16,826 nt of DNA, from contig CAIXRL010000601.1 of NCBI GenBank assembly GCA_903921835.1, forward strand, positions 1 through 16,826, written 5' to 3'. This document shows positions 13,917-16,826 of this stretch, one piece after another. The DNA comes from Candidatus Eiseniibacteriota bacterium (GTDB taxonomy: Bacteria > Eisenbacteria > RBG-16-71-46). Below the pieces are notes generated by a model, which saw nothing but the letters and a program-made list of their open reading frames with translations, was not told where the DNA came from and made no database searches. The translations under genes and the position numbers were made by a program. How positions within the stretch are numbered: the first letter of the stretch is position 1; every line of letters starts with the position of its first letter.

Positions 13917-15627
13917 CCGGCGCCAGGCTCCCGGAACGCTCGCCGCGGTCCTGCTCGGGACGCTGCTGTGCGCGTCCGCGGGGCGCGCCGAGGGCGTGTA
14001 CGGCACGTTCCAGACGCAGTACCAGCGCGTGGACGATCGGGAGACGCTCGTGAGCGGTGACGGATCGTTGCGCACGCTCGTCCTCGAGCAGGAACTCTGG
14101 CTGCGCACGCTCGACCTGCATCACCAGAGCTTCGTGCGCCCGGACCTGCTGCTGGATTCCAACCTGCGCTACTCGGACCAGTCCTTCGTGGGCACCGGTG
14201 ACGTGACCCGCACGCCCTTCGGCAGCCTGCGCCTGATCCACCCGTGGCTCCAGGCGCTCGCTTCGTACCAGCCGGCTTCGCAGACGTCGTCGCTGTCGTC
14301 CCAGAGCGGGCTCAACCCGGATCCGATCACCTCCCGGCGCGTCACGACGCACAATCAGGAGTCGCTGATCTCCGGCCACGTCGCCGTGCCCCGCTGGCCG
14401 CAGCTGGACATGTCGTGGATCCACCGCCGCCGCGACGGCGCCGGTTCGGTCGCGGACCAGAACACGTCGCGCAGCTTCCGGTACACGTTCGACCGCGAGC
14501 GCTGGACCACGTACGGCGGCGTCAACGACCAGGCGCTGTCGTCCGGGATCCCGGGATCGGGCAGGAACACGCAGCAGGTCTGGAGCGGGGGCGGCTCGTA
14601 CCACTACCTGCCGCGTCCCTCGCTGTCCACGAACGCCCAGTACGACGTGAGCCTCGTGCGTGGCGTGGCCTCGGGAATCCGGCGACCCTCCAACGTGAAC
14701 CACTCCGGCTCCGTGTCGGGCGAGTGGCACGCGAGCCCGAAGTGGCTCGGCACGGCGAGCTACCAGGTCCGGCACGTGGACTTCGGGACGCCCACGAACC
14801 CGCCGCAGACGGACCACGAGGGGGCGCTCATCGCGCGCTACCAGCTGGCCCGCCGCTCCAGCCTGACGGGCGGCGCCGGCATCCGCACCGTGCGCAACTA
14901 CCTTCCCGAGGGCGGCACCAGCGTCGGGCTGCAGAAGTACCTCACCAGCGTGGCGGCACTGGAGGGGCGGGTGCGCCGCAACTGGACCATGACCAGCGGC
15001 CTCTCGCACACGACCAACTTCGATCCCACCCGGGCCGCGTATCACCTCGAGACCATCAACACCACCTCGCGCGGCCAGCTCACCCGGCGGATCCAGGTGG
15101 ACGGCACCGCCCAGTTCTCGGCGAACAGCGATTCGGGAGCGGTCGCCAGCCGCTACGGCGGCGCCTGGACGGCGCGCGTGCAGGGCACGCCGGTGCGCGC
15201 GCTGCAGCTGTCCTGCTCGTATCGCGGGCAGCGGTCCGGCTCCGCCCTGTGGCGGGCCGCCAACACCTCGCGCGGGCTGAGCGTGGACGCGACGTGGAAG
15301 CCCACCAACACCGTGCAGGTGCTCGGGCAATACGGCTCCAACTCCGCCCGGCCGGCCGCCGCGGGCGGGAACTCGTCGCGCTCCCTGACCGCCCGCATCC
15401 AGCCGTCGCGCCAGTGGCAATGGTACTGCAGCTGGACGCGCAGCGACCAGACGACGGTCATCAGCACGGCAGGCCAGCTGTCCAGCCAGGAGGTCGTGAG
15501 TTCGCGTGTCCAGTACGAGCGGAGCAGGCAATTGGCGATGACGGCCGGAGTGACGTACAACGATCCTGGACGAGCGGTGGAGTCGAAGCGACTCGACCTG
15601 ACCCTTTCGTGGAGTTTTGGACGATGA
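13906..15627 (+). CDS. outer-membrane beta-barrel, putative porin of a porin-cytochrome conduit
   Basis: A 573-residue protein. It has a signal peptide (residues 1-28, core TLAAVLLGTLLCASAG, ending GRA) and a body dominated by alternating polar and hydrophobic strands rich in Ser, Thr, Tyr and Trp. Many strands end in aromatic residues, and the last strand (LDLTLSWSF) closes the protein just before GR. That is the standard beta-signal layout of outer-membrane proteins, apart from two residues after the final Phe. I find no recognisable enzyme motif. Because it overlaps the decaheme gene by 11 bases, it most likely forms the outer-membrane pore in which that cytochrome sits, as MtrB or Geobacter OmbB do. 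It lacks the N-terminal CXXC seen in Shewanella MtrB. The ATGA overlap with the next gene indicates coupled translation. Confidence 0.75.
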   Translation: MRDDRRQAPGTLAAVLLGTLLCASAGRAEGVYGTFQTQYQRVDDRETLVSGDGSLRTLVLEQELWLRTLDLHHQSFVRPDLLLDSNLRYSDQSFVGTGDVTRTPFGSLRLIHPWLQALASYQPASQTSSLSSQSGLNPDPITSRRVTTHNQESLISGHVAVPRWPQLDMSWIHRRRDGAGSVADQNTSRSFRYTFDRERWTTYGGVNDQALSSGIPGSGRNTQQVWSGGGSYHYLPRPSLSTNAQYDVSLVRGVASGIRRPSNVNHSGSVSGEWHASPKWLGTASYQVRHVDFGTPTNPPQTDHEGALIARYQLARRSSLTGGAGIRTVRNYLPEGGTSVGLQKYLTSVAALEGRVRRNWTMTSGLSHTTNFDPTRAAYHLETINTTSRGQLTRRIQVDGTAQFSANSDSGAVASRYGGAWTARVQGTPVRALQLSCSYRGQRSGSALWRAANTSRGLSVDATWKPTNTVQVLGQYGSNSARPAAAGGNSSRSLTARIQPSRQWQWYCSWTRSDQTTVISTAGQLSSQEVVSSRVQYERSRQLAMTAGVTYNDPGRAVESKRLDLTLSWSFGR

Positions 15628-16226
15628 GAACCCAGGTCGTGATTCGACCCCCGGTCCGGTGGCTGCCGGCTCTCGCGATCGTGATGCTGCTCGCGGGGTG
15701 CGCTCCCGCGCCGCGGCTGTTCGTGAACCGCCAGGCCGACATGACGCTGTACAAGCGCGTCGTCGTCGTGCCCTTCACCAACCTCACCGGCGAGCCGTTC
15801 GCGACGGCCCGCATCCAGCGCGCCCTGACGACCGAGCTGGTGATCGCGGATCGCTTCCAGATGATCGATCCGTCCACGCTGCTGGGCGAGCTCGAGAAGG
15901 CCAACGTGACGCCGGACCCGACGGGCCAGATCGAGCTGGGGCAGCTCCAGGCGGTCGCCGCCAGGCTGAAGGCGACCGCGATCATCCGCGGGACCGTGAC
16001 CGAGTACGGCATCCATCGCCAGGGCACGGACGAGTATCCGGTCGTGGCGTTCGACTGCGAGATGGTGGACGTGCAGACCGGCATCGTGATCTGGCGCATT
16101 TCCCTGAGCGAGTCCGGCAAGGGGCGTCTGCCGCTGATCGGTGGCGCCGGCGAACGCACGTTCTCCCGCGTCACGCAGGCGGCCTGCCAGCGCGCGGTCG
16201 AGCTGCTGCGGGCGAAGGTCCTGTGA
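15624..16226 (+). CDS. CsgG/LpoB/GNA1162-type lipoprotein 1
   Basis: A 200-residue lipoprotein. The signal sequence ends in the lipobox LLAGC with C26 as the acylated residue, and the residues after it (APAPR) lack the Asp that would retain it in the inner membrane. The mature domain begins with a strand KRVVVVPFTNLTGE (44-57), then a helix ending in FQMIDPSTLLGELEK, and continues with LKATAIIRGTVTEYG (115-129) and a strand ending VDVQTGIVIWRISLS. This order (V-x-V-x-P-F-x-N-x-T-G, R-F-x-x-I/V-D/E, A-x-x-x-I-x-G-x-V, D-x-x-T-G-x-x-I-W) is shared by CsgG, LpoB and GNA1162-like periplasmic lipoproteins. CsgG forms the export pore for curli fibres. The start ATG overlaps the barrel stop (ATGA), with GGAG nine bases upstream. 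Confidence 0.75.
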   Translation: MRTQVVIRPPVRWLPALAIVMLLAGCAPAPRLFVNRQADMTLYKRVVVVPFTNLTGEPFATARIQRALTTELVIADRFQMIDPSTLLGELEKANVTPDPTGQIELGQLQAVAARLKATAIIRGTVTEYGIHRQGTDEYPVVAFDCEMVDVQTGIVIWRISLSESGKGRLPLIGGAGERTFSRVTQAACQRAVELLRAKVL

Positions 16227-16826
16227 GCCCCGCCGTCGCCGCCGGTCGCCGCCTGCTGCCCGCGCTGCTCGCCGCCGCGCTTGCCGTCTCGGGTTGCGCC
16301 GCCGCCCGCCCCGCGTTTCGCGCCTCGGTTTCCGGCCCCGCATCCGCCGTGGCCATGCTGCCGCTCGAGAACCTGTCGGGCCGCGCCGAGTACGGCGAGC
16401 GCTTCTCGCGCCTGGTGTGGTCGACGCTGGCCCGCACGGGCCGCTTCGATGTCGTGGATCCCGGCCAGGTGGATGCGATCCTCGTCGAGTTGCGCATCCG
16501 TTCGGCCGGTTCGCTCACGACCGAGCAGGTGCTCAAGATGGCCGGCCGGCTCAAGGTGCGCTGGGTCGTCGCCGGCACGCTGCTCGAATGCGGCACCATT
16601 CACACGCCCGACGGCGACGTCCCCACGTTCGGACTCGCGCTGCGCGTGCTCGACGGCAGGTCCGGCAGGGTGGTGTGGGCGGACCTGCGCTCGACCACGG
16701 GCCAGGACCACGAGACCATTTTCGGCTGGGGCCGCGAAGACGACCTCGGCCGGGTGGCGGCGGCCACCGCGAGCGAACTCATCGACCGTATCCAGACGCC
16801 CGCAACCCCCGACAGCATGTCCTCGA
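16223..16826 (+). CDS. CsgG/LpoB-type lipoprotein 2 (3' end outside window)
   Basis: At least 201 residues, open at the right edge with no stop in frame. The GTG start at 16223 overlaps the previous stop (GTGA), with GAAGG four bases upstream. The signal sequence ends in VSGC, a valid lipobox with C25. The mature part repeats the plan of the preceding lipoprotein: VAMLPLENLSGRAEYGERF, then a helix, GRFDVVDPGQVDAIL, then LKVRWVVAGTLLECG, and a strand LRVLDGRSGRVVWADLRS. The two are therefore tandem members of the same fold with different sequences. The region is close in length to the CsgG/LpoB core. I cannot see whether it carries the pore-forming hairpins of CsgG. Confidence 0.75.
   Translation, partial: MSPAVAAGRRLLPALLAAALAVSGCAAARPAFRASVSGPASAVAMLPLENLSGRAEYGERFSRLVWSTLARTGRFDVVDPGQVDAILVELRIRSAGSLTTEQVLKMAGRLKVRWVVAGTLLECGTIHTPDGDVPTFGLALRVLDGRSGRVVWADLRSTTGQDHETIFGWGREDDLGRVAAATASELIDRIQTPATPDSMSS

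Noticed and set aside
13906..15627. Orthology of the barrel to Shewanella MtrB
   Set aside because: The function by context is similar, but the N-terminal CXXC motif is absent and no sequence block matches, so only a generic conduit-porin call is made.
1..16826. CRISPR arrays, insertion sequences, tRNA or rRNA genes
   Set aside because: I looked for regularly spaced repeats, transposase motifs with terminal repeats, cloverleaf arms and conserved rRNA blocks, and found none.

Overview
This is a GC-rich window of roughly two-thirds G+C with fourteen supported protein genes, the last cut by the right edge. I see no rRNA, tRNA, CRISPR array or insertion sequence. Many long open frames antisense to real genes are artefacts of the high GC. 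The organism looks like a Gram-negative, diderm bacterium: there is an outer-membrane beta-barrel, there are lipoboxes and periplasmic c-type cytochromes, and one secreted protein ends in a FlgD-like immunoglobulin fold typical of FCB-type lineages. Together with a divergent membrane pyrophosphatase and a Thermotoga/archaeal-style S-adenosylhomocysteine hydrolase, this fits an uncultivated FCB-related phylum such as Candidatus Eisenbacteria. That assignment is inference only.

Left half (1-8,400), mostly housekeeping. It holds an orphan ribbon-helix-helix regulator (-), S-adenosylhomocysteine hydrolase ahcY (+), a fold-type I PLP aminotransferase (+), a DinB/DUF664-type protein (-), an exported protein of unknown function (+), a divergent proton-pumping pyrophosphatase hppA (-), and a secreted cohesin-like plus FlgD-Ig protein (-). 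A perfect 16-bp hairpin separates the convergent exported-protein gene and hppA.

Right half (8,489-16,826), a putative extracellular electron transfer locus. A polytopic membrane protein resembling the C-terminal half of CcmF (-) is divergent from a plus-strand run of six genes: NHL beta-propeller, hexaheme cytochrome, cytochrome with nine CXXCH motifs plus one CXXXCH, outer-membrane beta-barrel, and two tandem lipoproteins of the CsgG/LpoB/GNA1162 type. The last four genes overlap or abut as in an operon.

The hexaheme protein follows the plan of Geobacter OmcS, the subunit of extracellular cytochrome filaments. It has an early F-H followed by the first heme motif, six CXXCH in the same relative order, and the last one at the extreme C-terminus. 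The working model is as follows. The OmcS-like protein forms a filament outside the cell, the decaheme protein and barrel form an MtrAB-like conduit through the outer membrane, the NHL propeller assists or binds the filament, and the two lipoproteins help export or assembly. A sigma-54-like promoter candidate precedes the locus, and two strong hairpins follow the hexaheme gene, which could raise its expression over the downstream conduit genes. This locus is the most interesting part of the window.
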